From positions 62,001 to 126,000 of the forward strand of contig JAXMAR010000004.1 in NCBI GenBank assembly GCA_046350295.1: a stretch of 64,000 nucleotides of DNA, read 5' to 3'. Below, piece after piece: positions 27,080-36,000 of the stretch. Position 1 is the first letter of the stretch, and each line of letters starts with the position of its first letter. This stretch comes from JAXMAR01 sp046350295. GTDB lineage: Bacteria > Planctomycetota > Planctomycetia > Gemmatales > Gemmataceae. Made by a program: the position numbers and the translations under genes. A model generated the notes under the pieces. It saw only the letters and a list, made by a program, of their open reading frames with translations. It had not been told where the DNA came from and did not search any database.

Positions 27080-28045
27080 CTACGGTTTGCCGAACGGCAG
27101 CTTGCCGTCGCCGCGCGGCTTCGGTTTGCCGTAGCCGCCGATCTTCTCGTAGACGCGGACGTAGTCGATTACCATCTCCGCCGGGAAGACGGTCGTCTTG
27201 TCGGGCTTGCCGAGGAACTTTCCGCCGACGGCGACGTTCATGACGAGGTAAAACGGCTGGTCGAACGGGGCGGGCCAGGGGTGAAGGTCCGCCTCCCTGG
27301 CCGGCTTCGCTCCTTTGCCGCCGTCCGTTTTGCCGCTGCTCCACCAGAAGGACTGGGCGGCGTATTGATGGCCGTCGACGGACCAGCGGATCTCGCCCGG
27401 CTCCCATTCCAGGGCGTAGACGTGGAAGTCGGCGATGGTACCGCCTTTGGGCAGCGTGAAGGTCTTGCTCGCCTCCGCGTTCGCCGGCCAGCGGCCGCCG
27501 AAGTGGAGCGTGCCGAGGACCTTGGTCGGCTCCTGGCCGCGCGCCTCCAGCACGTCGATCTCGCCCGAGGCCGCCCAGCCGCCGTACTTGTCGTCCTGGG
27601 GCAACATCCAGAGGGCGGGCCAGACGCCCCGGCCGGTGGGCAGCTTCGCCCGGAACTCGAAGCGGCCGTACTTCCGGGAGAAGAGCGGGCTGCCGTCTTT
27701 TTTTCGCGTCTTGAGGCGGGCCGAGGTGTAACCGCAGCCGTGCAGGGACTCCTTCAAGGCCCGGATGTGGAGCATGCCGTCCTTGACGAAGGCGTTCTCC
27801 GGCTCGCGGGTGTAGTACTGCAATTCGTCGTTGCCCCAGCCGTTGATCCACTGCTTCGCTTCATAGTTGTAGAAGCCGTTGCCGATGTCGAAGTCCCATT
27901 TCGTCCGATCGAGCTCCTTGCCGTCGAACTCGTCGCTCCAGACCAGCTTCCACCCGGCCGGCGCCTCGCCGGCTTCGTTGACGCCGTTCGGGGCGGCGGC
28001 GATAAGGACGGCGAGAGCGGTGAGAGCCCAGCGATGTAGCGCCAT
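27080..28045 (-). CDS. Secreted glycoside hydrolase family 16 (endo-beta-glucanase-like)
   Basis: Hydrolyses beta-1,3 or beta-1,3/1,4 glucans, agarose-like or related galactans outside the cell; the exact substrate is unknown. 321 residues from ATG 28045, with signal peptide MALHRWALTALAVLIAAAP. The GH16 catalytic signature is GEIDVLEARG with Glu162, Asp164 and Glu167 as nucleophile, helper and acid/base. KLVWSDEFDGKELDRTKWDF and the late DYVRVYEK strand are family hallmarks. The C-terminal 20 residues are basic and Gly/Pro-rich. A single gene with no polysaccharide-utilisation partners beside it. Confidence 0.93.
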   Translation of the reverse strand: MALHRWALTALAVLIAAAPNGVNEAGEAPAGWKLVWSDEFDGKELDRTKWDFDIGNGFYNYEAKQWINGWGNDELQYYTREPENAFVKDGMLHIRALKESLHGCGYTSARLKTRKKDGSPLFSRKYGRFEFRAKLPTGRGVWPALWMLPQDDKYGGWAASGEIDVLEARGQEPTKVLGTLHFGGRWPANAEASKTFTLPKGGTIADFHVYALEWEPGEIRWSVDGHQYAAQSFWWSSGKTDGGKGAKPAREADLHPWPAPFDQPFYLVMNVAVGGKFLGKPDKTTVFPAEMVIDYVRVYEKIGGYGKPKPRGDGKLPFGKP

Positions 28046-28416
28046 GATGCGGTCCTCCTCGGTTCTGAGGAGTTTTATGTCTGTTGCCGGATCACGACAT
28101 CTGAAAGAGTAAAGGTTGAGCATCAGTAGCGCCGTGACGATACAACTCCTTCGGAGTAGGAAATCCTCGTCTGGCCAGGTCCCCCAGGGTAGGTGCTGCG
28201 CGCCAACCCTGGGCTTAGAGATTCAACGCCTTCGGCGTAGGGTGGTCAGCATGTCGCGGCTGGGCGGTCGGCGGCGCCGAGTCGTTGCAGCGAGGCGGCC
28301 ATAAATCGAGAAAAAAGGGAACCGTCTCGCCGGGCGTAACGCGAGGCGCCGTGGTTCTGTTACGGCACAATGTCAAGCTCAGTCGTGCGTTTCGGCTTCG
28401 GGCGAGGCGCGTCCGG
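28046..28416. other. Spacer holding a three-hairpin repeat element
   Basis: The spacer upstream of the GH16 gene holds no credible gene. Between 28145 and 28238 it contains a structured repeat listed separately. The rest is AT-richer sequence with a possible promoter for GH16 but no motif that I would defend. Confidence 0.5.
28145..28238. repeat. Intergenic repeat with UUCG-loop hairpins, copy 1
   Basis: Three short hairpins occur in a row: ACTCCTTCGGAGT (28145-28157), CCCAGGGT with ACCCTGGG (28183-28213) and ACGCCTTCGGCGT (28226-28238). Two close with TTCG tetraloops, which are exceptionally stable in RNA. A related arrangement lies at 29634-29728. Confidence 0.65.
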
Positions 28417-29514
28417 TCATTCACTCTTCTTGGCCGCATAGCCTTGCCAGACCCATTCGATGGCGTGGGGTAGGAACTGGGCCTGGGCGTTGCCGATGCC
28501 GTGGCCGGAGTTGCGGCAGAAGAGGTACTGGTAGGGATAGCCCTTGTCCTTGAGCGCCTTGGCCATGCGGTGGTTGGCTTCGACCCAGTCGTGCATGCCG
28601 TCGCGCATGACGTTCGGGTTCAGGAGATCCCGGTCGCCCACGGAGATGAAAACCCGGATGGGCTTCTTCGGACTCTTCGGAATGAGCGTTTCATGGAAGT
28701 CCCAGGCGCCGCCGGGCGTCTCGGGGTCGAAGGGCCATTGCTGGTTGACGAAGGTGCCGGATGTCGTCAGCACGCGGTGGTAAAGGTTGGTGCGATACCA
28801 GGCCATGATGAGCGCCGCCGAGCCGCCGGAGCTGCTGCCCATCGCGGCGCGGCCATCGGGGTCCTTGGTCAGCTTGACGTCGCAGTTCTTCTCGACGCGC
28901 GGCAGGACCTCGGCTTCGATGTAGTCGGCGAAGGCGCCGGACATCGTGTCGTATTCCTTGCCGCGCTCATGCCCCTGAGCGTCGCCGCCGCCGTTGGCGA
29001 CCCAGATGAGGATGATGGGGGGAATCCGCTTCTGCGCGATCAGGTTATCGAGGATGTGCGGCAGGTCCATGCCCGGTTTGCCCCTGGGGCCGTCGTGCAC
29101 GACCATGAACGGGGCTGCGCTGCCGGCCTTGTACTGAGCGGGAATGTAAACGGTGATCGGGCGCGTGTAGTCGATGGTGTGGGTTTCGACGATCAGGGTC
29201 TTGGGGTTCTTGGGATCGACCTTGCCGAAGACCTTGCGGGCGATGCCGGGGTTGAAGAGCTTGGTCTCCTTCGAATCGATGGTGAATTGCTTCACCTTCC
29301 CCTGCGGAACGTCTGCGACCACCTTGCGTTCCGGGGCGGGCTTGTAGTCGGGGCCGATGACGAAGTTGCCGTCGACATCGAGCGGCGGATTCTCGCCGGT
29401 CTTCAGCACCTTGAAGGGCGGGGCGCCGGGGGCATCGAACTTGCGCACCGGCGGTTGGGCGAGGGCGGGTTGGGCGAGGAGGAACGCAAGGAGGAGGGCG
29501 CGTGGGGTGGACAT
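28417..29514 (-). CDS. Secreted esterase D / enterochelin-esterase-like hydrolase
   Basis: Alpha/beta hydrolase exported to the periplasm or cell surface. 365 residues with signal peptide MSTPRALLLAFLLAQPALA. The nucleophile is Ser229 in AAMGSSSGGSAAL; the His is in CRNSGHGIGNAQ near the end; VGDRDLLNP supplies an acidic residue. TRPITVYIPAQYKAGSAAPFMVVHDG and YIEAEVLPRVEKNCDV are typical of the enterochelin-esterase/putative esterase family (PF00756). Many planctomycete members are annotated as gluconolactonase or xylan-esterase relatives. No siderophore genes are nearby, so a siderophore role is not supported. Confidence 0.87.
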   Translation of the reverse strand: MSTPRALLLAFLLAQPALAQPPVRKFDAPGAPPFKVLKTGENPPLDVDGNFVIGPDYKPAPERKVVADVPQGKVKQFTIDSKETKLFNPGIARKVFGKVDPKNPKTLIVETHTIDYTRPITVYIPAQYKAGSAAPFMVVHDGPRGKPGMDLPHILDNLIAQKRIPPIILIWVANGGGDAQGHERGKEYDTMSGAFADYIEAEVLPRVEKNCDVKLTKDPDGRAAMGSSSGGSAALIMAWYRTNLYHRVLTTSGTFVNQQWPFDPETPGGAWDFHETLIPKSPKKPIRVFISVGDRDLLNPNVMRDGMHDWVEANHRMAKALKDKGYPYQYLFCRNSGHGIGNAQAQFLPHAIEWVWQGYAAKKSE

Positions 29515-29862
29515 GGGTGTGCTCGTGGTGTGGCAGGTTCGGGGTGGCAGGAGGGCGATGAGTTCTGGAGATCAGGATAGGGCGCGGGAGGCGCCAAGGC
29601 ATCGACCCCGTTGCCGCGTCGTCACGGTTCGGCGACCCCTTCCGGGGTCGAAATACCTGGCGGGCGACGTTTTCCGGCGGTGTCGCTGCGCTCAACCGCC
29701 GGCTACCGTCTGTGACTCCTTCGGAGTCGGAAGGCAGGGCACGGATCCGAAAGAAGTCAATCGCTTGCCTTCCAAAAGGGTGCTAATGTAAGGGCTCATT
29801 GCATAAAGATGAGCCGCCGTTGACCCGAAACATGAATCTCCGCTGTTTGCGAGAACTCTCCC
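29515..29862. other. Divergent spacer with a repeat element
   Basis: Lies between the divergent esterase and five-repeat genes and must carry both promoters. It contains the hairpin-rich repeat at 29634-29728. No small gene is convincing. Confidence 0.5.
29634..29728. repeat. Intergenic repeat with UUCG-loop hairpins, copy 2
   Basis: Hairpins in order: GACCCCTTCCGGGGTC (29634-29649), CCGGCGG with CCGCCGG (29674-29702) around CTGCGCTC, and GACTCCTTCGGAGTC (29714-29728). The order short hairpin, larger stem with CTGCG loop, short hairpin parallels copy 1 although the stem sequences differ, suggesting conserved structure. Confidence 0.65.
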
Positions 29863-31374
29863 ATGAGAAACCTGATCATCACCGTTTCCATGCTGCTTCT
29901 GGCCGCGGGCGCCGGCTGGGCGGGCGACAAAGGGTTTCACGCGACGCTCAAGAAAATCGAGGGGAACAAGATCACGCTCGTGAGGCACGCGGGGGCGTCC
30001 AAGGAAGAGACGCTCATCGCGGCGGACGATTGCAGGTTGCTGGAACAGCGCCCGAACTATCGGACGGGGAGCTTCGAGATGATCCCCGTCGAAAGGGGCC
30101 TGAAGGGGGACATCGACGCGAAGGCGTTCGTGACCGCCGAGATCGTCACCGGCCGGGACAACAAGATCGTCGAAATCCGCGGCGCCGACGTATGGTGGTC
30201 CGGGGGTCTGCAGAGATTCCAGGCGGTCTTCAAGAAGATCGATGACGACAAGGTTGAGATGTACAAGGTCCGCGGGGGCCTCGAAGAGAAGCTGGCCGTG
30301 ACGCCCGATTGCAAGGTATGGGAAGCCAGGTACGGCGGGGAGGGATCGCCCCTGGTCACGACGCCCGTCGCCGGCGGCCTGAAGGCGGAGGTTTTCAAGG
30401 AAAGGATGCGGGTTTTGATCGTGGCCGACGCGAAGAACAATCTCCTCGAGCTTGGCATCCTGCGGCCCAATCCGCACGTGTTCGAAGGGTCCGTCACGAA
30501 GATCGAAGGGGACAAGCTCACCCTGGTCAAGTGGCTTCCCGAGGGAAGAAAAGGACGCGAAGAGACCATCAGCGCGGCGGCGCACTGCGATGTCGTCGAA
30601 TACCAGATCGACAGGGGATTGGCGAAGGCCCTGAAAGTCCCGTTCGAGCCAGGGCCCCGGAGCGAGTTTCTGACGATGAAGCGGATGGAGTTGCGCTTCC
30701 ATACGGACAAGGAGCACAAGGTAACGAGGATCATCGTCTTTCATAATCCGCATTTGCAGACAGCCATCGTGAGGATGGACCGGCTGGACTCGGTCAGAGT
30801 TTTCACGGCGACAAAGGAGAAAAAGGTGAAAAAGACAAAAAAGGAGAAAGTAGACACCTTTTTTCCCCTGGCCGATGGCTGCCGGATCCTCCAGGGACGG
30901 GTCGATCGCGAAACGGCCACGGCGACGTACGAGCTTGTCAAGGGCGGCATCAAGGCGGCGACGGTCCCGACGCGGCCGTTTCGCGCCCTGCTCATGCAGA
31001 ACGACGCGGGCAAGGTCATCGAGATGCGCATTGTCAAGGACCCGGCGAATTTCGCGACGTTCGTGAGCAAGGTGGAGCAGAATGCCGCGGGGGAGTGGGT
31101 GCTATCGGTCATGGAGCCGGCCCTGTCGATCCCGGGATCGGAAGCCAGAGGCACGTACCACAACGATTTCGTGGTGAGCAAGGACTGCCGGGTGTTCAAG
31201 CGGAGTGGCGGCAAGGGCAGCCTGGAGCCCGTCGAGGGGAACAACCTGTTGACGTTGAGGCCAAGAGACAGGGTCAAAGGGGGACCTGCCTTTGTCGTGG
31301 CGCGGATACTCCTGGGCCGTGATGGGAAGGTGGCGGAGGTGCAGATTCTGGAAGGCGTCACGTCGGTGGAGTGA
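29863..31374 (+). CDS. Secreted protein of about five tandem beta-type repeats
   Basis: 503 residues with signal peptide MRNLIITVSMLLLAAGAGWAG. The mature chain repeats one module of 75-100 residues: FHATLKKIEGNKITLVRH at 27, FQAVFKKIDDDKVEMYKV near 119, FEGSVTKIEGDKLTLVKW near 206, AIVRMDRLDSVRVFTATK near 300 and FATFVSKVEQNAAGEWVL near 395. Each is followed by a Cys in (D)CRLLE, DCKVWE, HCDVVE, GCRILQ or DCRVFK. The pattern suggests small OB- or SH3-like beta barrels, each with one conserved Cys. A Lys-rich linker (KEKKVKKTKKEK) interrupts repeat four. Unknown function; start fixed by the signal peptide. Confidence 0.7.
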   Translation: MRNLIITVSMLLLAAGAGWAGDKGFHATLKKIEGNKITLVRHAGASKEETLIAADDCRLLEQRPNYRTGSFEMIPVERGLKGDIDAKAFVTAEIVTGRDNKIVEIRGADVWWSGGLQRFQAVFKKIDDDKVEMYKVRGGLEEKLAVTPDCKVWEARYGGEGSPLVTTPVAGGLKAEVFKERMRVLIVADAKNNLLELGILRPNPHVFEGSVTKIEGDKLTLVKWLPEGRKGREETISAAAHCDVVEYQIDRGLAKALKVPFEPGPRSEFLTMKRMELRFHTDKEHKVTRIIVFHNPHLQTAIVRMDRLDSVRVFTATKEKKVKKTKKEKVDTFFPLADGCRILQGRVDRETATATYELVKGGIKAATVPTRPFRALLMQNDAGKVIEMRIVKDPANFATFVSKVEQNAAGEWVLSVMEPALSIPGSEARGTYHNDFVVSKDCRVFKRSGGKGSLEPVEGNNLLTLRPRDRVKGGPAFVVARILLGRDGKVAEVQILEGVTSVE

Positions 31375-31715
31375 TTTCGTGGCCCAGGCGCCTTCGACGC
31401 TTCGTCCTGCGTGTCGCCGTGCAGATCCTTGAGGGCGCGGCGGAGCGTGCGCGGGGAGATGCCGTGCCGACGGGCGGCCTGGGCTAACTGGGCGGCGGAA
31501 CGGGGGCCGTCTTTGCGGAGGGCGGCGAGGAGGTCGCAGGCGCGGCTGCGGAGGCGGTCGCGGCGCGAGGCGCCGATGAGGTCGTCGGCGCGCCAGGGGA
31601 CGGGGCCTTGCCAGTCGATGACGGGGTGGCCGGTCGGCAGGGCGCCATCGTTGGTGGGGCAGGCCGCCTGGCCTGCGGGCAGGCCAGGCGGTGTAGGTTG
31701 GTTGTTGCTTGACAA
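31375..31715 (-). pseudogene. Helix-turn-helix fragment resembling the tail of a primase/RepA-like ATPase
   Basis: On the minus strand from TTG 31715 the frame reads TGHPVIDWQGPVPWRADDL, then a winged-helix-like LLAALRKDGPRSAAQLAQA, and ARRHGISPRTLRRALKDL. This resembles the C-terminal HTH of plasmid/phage-type RepA or DUF3631 ATPases. The frame stays open to 30741, but that part lies antisense to the five-repeat gene and is not protein-like. The N-terminus is made from a palindromic repeat (LPAGQAACPTN). It is therefore probably a remnant of a larger gene. Confidence 0.4.
31654..31691. repeat. GC-rich palindrome GCAGGCCGCCTGGCCTGC type, copy 1
   Basis: AGGCCGCCTGGCCTGC is followed by GGGCAGGCCAGGCGG, an inverted repeat with almost no loop. 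The same palindrome recurs at 53751-53802 after the WD40 gene. Here it lies in the start region of the HTH fragment. Confidence 0.75.
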
Positions 31716-31794
31716 GCAGGGTCGCGCCGTCTGGTGGAGAGTGTAGAATAGTGACTCGGCTTGCTACGCGGCTGGAGGGGGAGGACCAGGATCC

Positions 31795-32940
31795 ATGCAG
31801 GATCACGAACATCCGCACGTGACCCGGAGGCACGGGTACCGGTACTTGTTCACTCAGAAGCACCATGGCGGAAGCGGGGATGCCGGCTTCCTGATACCCT
31901 ACGTCGGCATCCCTTTCCCACCCGACTTGGAAGTCTGTTGGGCAGGCGAGGCTCCTGACCCGGAACATTTCTGTTTTGGCTCCGTCAACGGTATCGTCCA
32001 AATCGTCAGCGCGGACTTGACCGCCTTCAAGGGTTCGCCAATCAAAGCGAGTCCGTCGGAGGAGGCGATCAATGGCGTTGCGCGCCTAGGGGCGTGGGTC
32101 GCCGTTTCGACTCGGAAAGAAGTGAGCTTTTGGTCGACGACCAAGAACCAAGGCGGCGGCGTCGTTCCCCACGGCTCCCATGGCGTCGCTGTGACTCGCA
32201 GCGGTTATTTCATTGGGCCCTTCGGCAAGGAAGGGATTCTGGTTGCGCGGCCGCCGTTCACGGGGGAGACGGACGTCGTCGGATACGCCACGGGGAGCGA
32301 GGACGTTTACGTGTACCGAGTGATCAACGTGCCGCTTACCGACGGGTCAGAGGCCCTCGTATGCGCGGCTCGTCTCTCGGGGGTCGTTCATGGCCTGTTT
32401 TCCAGCGACCGAGAAGAGCACGTCATGAGCAGGGCCAGGTTCGGGAACCTGGACATCATCGACGTCTGCTCGGTTGCGGGGACCCTTGGCGTCATCGCGC
32501 TTGCGCGCGACGGCGCCCTGATCCTGTTTCAGAACATCCTGAGCGACAAGAAGCCGAAGGAGGCGAGATTCGCTTCGATAAAAGGCGTGGCCTATCGCGT
32601 TCTCAGTCATCGAGGGGACGTTCACGTTCTGACGAGCGAAGGCCTTTACGTTCTCGGGAACCTGGGCTCGGAAGTTGTGCAAGGACGCGCCGTGAGAGGC
32701 AGCATAACGCCCGTTTTGCCGATCGCGATGGAACCCGTGGACATGACTTTGGCGTGGGACCGGTGGATCCTTGTCGTGACGCAGAACGAAGTGCGCAGGT
32801 TCGACGGCGACCTCATCCATGCGCACGTGCCGCACGACGGCGACGGCATGCCGCGCGAACAAGCGGAGATTCAGGACGCTGAGGCGGAGTGGAGCGATAG
32901 CAACTCGACGAGCAGCATGATGATGGCGAGCCCGAGTTGA
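31795..32940 (+). CDS. Unknown protein with beta-propeller-like character
   Basis: 381 residues, no signal peptide. The chain is rich in short beta-strand pairs and turns, for example LIPYVGIPFPPDLEVCWAG, VNGIVQIVSADLTAFKG, GAWVAVSTRKEVSFWST and RGDVHVLTSEGLYVLGN. This suggests a non-canonical beta-propeller, but no WD or Kelch signature is present. The C-terminus is acidic and low-complexity (QDAEAEWSDSNSTSS). It converges on the large nuclease/STAND gene. I do not recognise the family. Base composition is visibly less GC-rich than in neighbouring housekeeping genes, which fits an acquired region. Confidence 0.6.
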   Translation: MQDHEHPHVTRRHGYRYLFTQKHHGGSGDAGFLIPYVGIPFPPDLEVCWAGEAPDPEHFCFGSVNGIVQIVSADLTAFKGSPIKASPSEEAINGVARLGAWVAVSTRKEVSFWSTTKNQGGGVVPHGSHGVAVTRSGYFIGPFGKEGILVARPPFTGETDVVGYATGSEDVYVYRVINVPLTDGSEALVCAARLSGVVHGLFSSDREEHVMSRARFGNLDIIDVCSVAGTLGVIALARDGALILFQNILSDKKPKEARFASIKGVAYRVLSHRGDVHVLTSEGLYVLGNLGSEVVQGRAVRGSITPVLPIAMEPVDMTLAWDRWILVVTQNEVRRFDGDLIHAHVPHDGDGMPREQAEIQDAEAEWSDSNSTSSMMMASPS

Positions 32941-33097
32941 GGATCAGCCGCCTCGATTTCCGCCTCGGCTTCCAGGAGTTCCTGGTTTTCCTCGACGTAG
33001 GCCAGGACCTCCCGAATCTGCCGTCAGGGGCGAACTCGCTTTCATCGGCTTTGGCGAGTTGACGAAAGCGGGCATCGAGCTCGGCGGAACATATGGG
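32871..33097 (-). pseudogene. Possible small gene directly downstream of the STAND-like gene, frameshifted
   Basis: Right after the large gene's stop, the same minus-strand frame reads AELDARFRQLAKADESEFAPDG. After a shift near 33020 another frame reads QIREVLAYVEENQELLEAEA and EIEAADPQLGLAIIMLLVELL, to a TGA at 32871. This is a coherent acidic helical protein broken by one indel. It overlaps the 3' end of the propeller-like gene. No start codon is obvious, so confidence is low. Confidence 0.3.
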
Positions 33098-36000
33098 TCA
33101 CGTCCGTTCCATGCGGTCGTCCAGTTGATCATCCATCTTGGCCTCCCATTCGTTTTCGCGCAGTTCGTATTCCGCCCAGCGGCGGATCCACGCTTTTTCG
33201 TGGCTGCGGAAGGGTTGAAGGGATTGCTCCAACTCAGCGCGTCTGTCACGGGCATGTCCTTCCCGAATTTGAAAGGCGTGTCTTCCGCCGAAATACTCAG
33301 TGAAAACGCGATCGTCACCCTCAAACTCAGTCATTACCCAATCAGTAACGACAGGTATGACGGGCGAGCCATCTTGGATTCGTGGACTGCTCAAATGTCG
33401 CGCGATGTAGCGGGCCATGTCCTCATGCTGTCCGAGCCATCTTTGCACTTCTCCGAGACCGATAGCATCGAAGAGGCCCTGGAAAGAAAGTAGGCTGAAG
33501 AAAGGACGGCGCGCTGGATCAAGAATTCGCTGGCCGATGGCCTCCATTACCATCCGGGGGTGTGTCCGGGCCAGAGCGAGAAGTGGGGGGAGAATGAGGT
33601 CCTGAAGCGTAACTCGAAGCGGGCCGTGCGACGTGAGCGCTTCGGCAGCCAAATCTGCAGCTTCCTGCGGATTCGTCGCGATCAGCGATTCAAAGAGGAT
33701 CGACCATTCATTCGGGTCACCGCGGACATCCAGGCTGGCATGAAGAATTCGGATTACTGGTCCTGCCAATTCAGACGGAAGCGGTTTCTTCCCGAAGCTT
33801 GTCCAGGTGGATGCGAGCAATAGGGCCACTCCCACGGTCTCCTCTTTCGCCGTGTCCTGCAAGCGCGAGAGGAGTTGAAGGATATCCAGACGTTCTTGAA
33901 GTTGAATTTTCGGTTCCCAGTGCGGGTAGACGAACGTTCTTAGTAGCCTCGGCGGCATCGAGCCCGAATCAACCAAGCGCATGATCCTCCTAAACCCTGC
34001 CTCGGAAAAATCTGCGTCCGCTGTCAAAACCGCTGCGTATCTGGGGTGATCCTTGGCAGCTTGTTCAAGTCGATTGGTCCACTCGGACGACAGAACGCCA
34101 CGCAATTTGGCGATGCCTCGAAGGTATCCCGCGACCACGTTGGGACAGCGGGCTCCATCTATCCAAGCAACTATAGTAGGATGCAGAGACTCGGCTTGAT
34201 CTAGTTCACCAACGGCGGCGGCAAGATTGAAGGCGGAACGCGGTTTTTCTGAACAGAACCAATCCTCCAACTCTTTTATCACGTCGGGCTTGGCCAAGAT
34301 ACTTTGGGCGAGGTCCTCGTAGGGAGACGGACGAGCAACTTCGCGGCCGGTCCGACCCCTCATGGCCTCCCAGGCCTCCAGCGAGGTCAGTTCCTTCACC
34401 CGTCCGGCCAGGTCATTTGGGCGCAAAGACTCTTCCCAGCGACGGAGTTCCGGGAGCATTGGGTCTGGCTCGACGCCGACTTCTCTACCATCGCGCCATT
34501 CCAAGAGTCGCCGTAATTCTCGCCGGAGGACTTGCCTCAACTCTTCGTCCCCCGGCTCAAGGGTCGCCCTCAGTTCCGCGACCAGACCGAGCCTCACATA
34601 GTCCTGAAGGTGGGCAGCGACAGCATGAAGGCCGAGAGCGAGCAGGGGGGCTGGTAAACGGGCGACGGTCTCAAGCGACCGTTTACCAAACTCGCGTTGG
34701 ATGTCGTAGAGCTCCGTATAGGTTGCGGGGCGCCACGGTTCAGGGACAATGCGGCCGCCGACAATTGTTGGGGGGACCATTCTTCCCCCGATGTAGCCGC
34801 TTAATGCGTCGCTGACAGCGGAAAAAACGAGCCGGAGCGTTTGTTCGTCAGAGCTCGCTAGCCGCCGCAACAAGTGCGCGGCACGATATCGGAACGGTAT
34901 TTCTGTAAATGAAAGGACAGGTAGAAATGCACCCCTCCAGATGGCGGTGGCGTTGTTTCCGATGGAAGGCTCGGTTTCGACCTGCGCCAGGCGGAATAAC
35001 ACCGCCTCGCAAGTCCAGAAGTAATCGGCAAAGGAAGCTAGCGCTTCGCACAGCCATACGACCTGTCTTCGCCCTCGCCAACCACCACTGCCGTCAGGCG
35101 CGCCATCAAGGGAGGAAAGTTGTTCCTCGGAAGCGTTTTCGACGGCCTCACGAAGCCAACCGAGTCCACGGAAAGGGTCTAGTTCCGCCCATGCCTTGAA
35201 CAGGCGAGAACGACCGCGATCAATGAGGCGCGTTACGTCCGGCGGACCCAGTTCGTTCTGAAAAAAACGAGCGACAGCTTCCTCCATTTCTTCGCGCTCG
35301 GGTCCAACGCATTCCTGGCATCGCTCCATAAAGCGACGGAGAAGGCGGTCGGGGAGTCCGCCAAGGAAGGCGGACAGGCGAAGTTTGAGCGCGTTCCAAA
35401 CGCGCTGCCGGAAAAGATGTCCTGCCAATGCCCTTGGCGTGGGTTCGAAGAAATCCGTCGACTGGATACCGAGACCACACGGCAAGGCGAACGCGATGGC
35501 CTCGTCGAGCCGCTCGGGAGGGACGGCGAACTGCTCGGCTACTCGTTGCAGTTCATGCCTGAGTTCCCCTTGCACCCCGATGTCAACGGACACGGTCAGA
35601 TAGGGATAATGCGTTTGAAAAGCGTTCAGGTCGCCGAGTCGTGTGCGGAACAGGCCCGTCACACGGCGCCAAACATCCTCCCCGTCCTGGATTGGCAAGT
35701 CGCGAAGAGTACCGTCTGTTCGTGTCGCTTCAACGAGCATCAGGGCTAGGCGAAGATCATGCGACGAGAACCGAGCGATGCTCTCCAGAACTGGCTCCGA
35801 GATGCCGGCGCCCGCGGCGCGAACAACTTGCAGAACGCCCTCTCGCGTGTCTGGCTCAGGCAGCACAAGGATGTTTGCAGATGAGCGTCCGCGTTCGTTT
35901 CTGCGGGCAGGCCCTATAGTCACAAAGCGGAGACGGTGGGAAAACGATTCGAACTGAGAGGTGAGGGTTGTTAAGTCCTCGAGAGGGACTTCATCGATCA

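Noticed and set aside
30741..31374. Downstream 630 bp of the HTH frame on the minus strand
   Set aside because: It is antisense to the secreted five-repeat gene and has shadow-like Ser/Pro/Thr composition.
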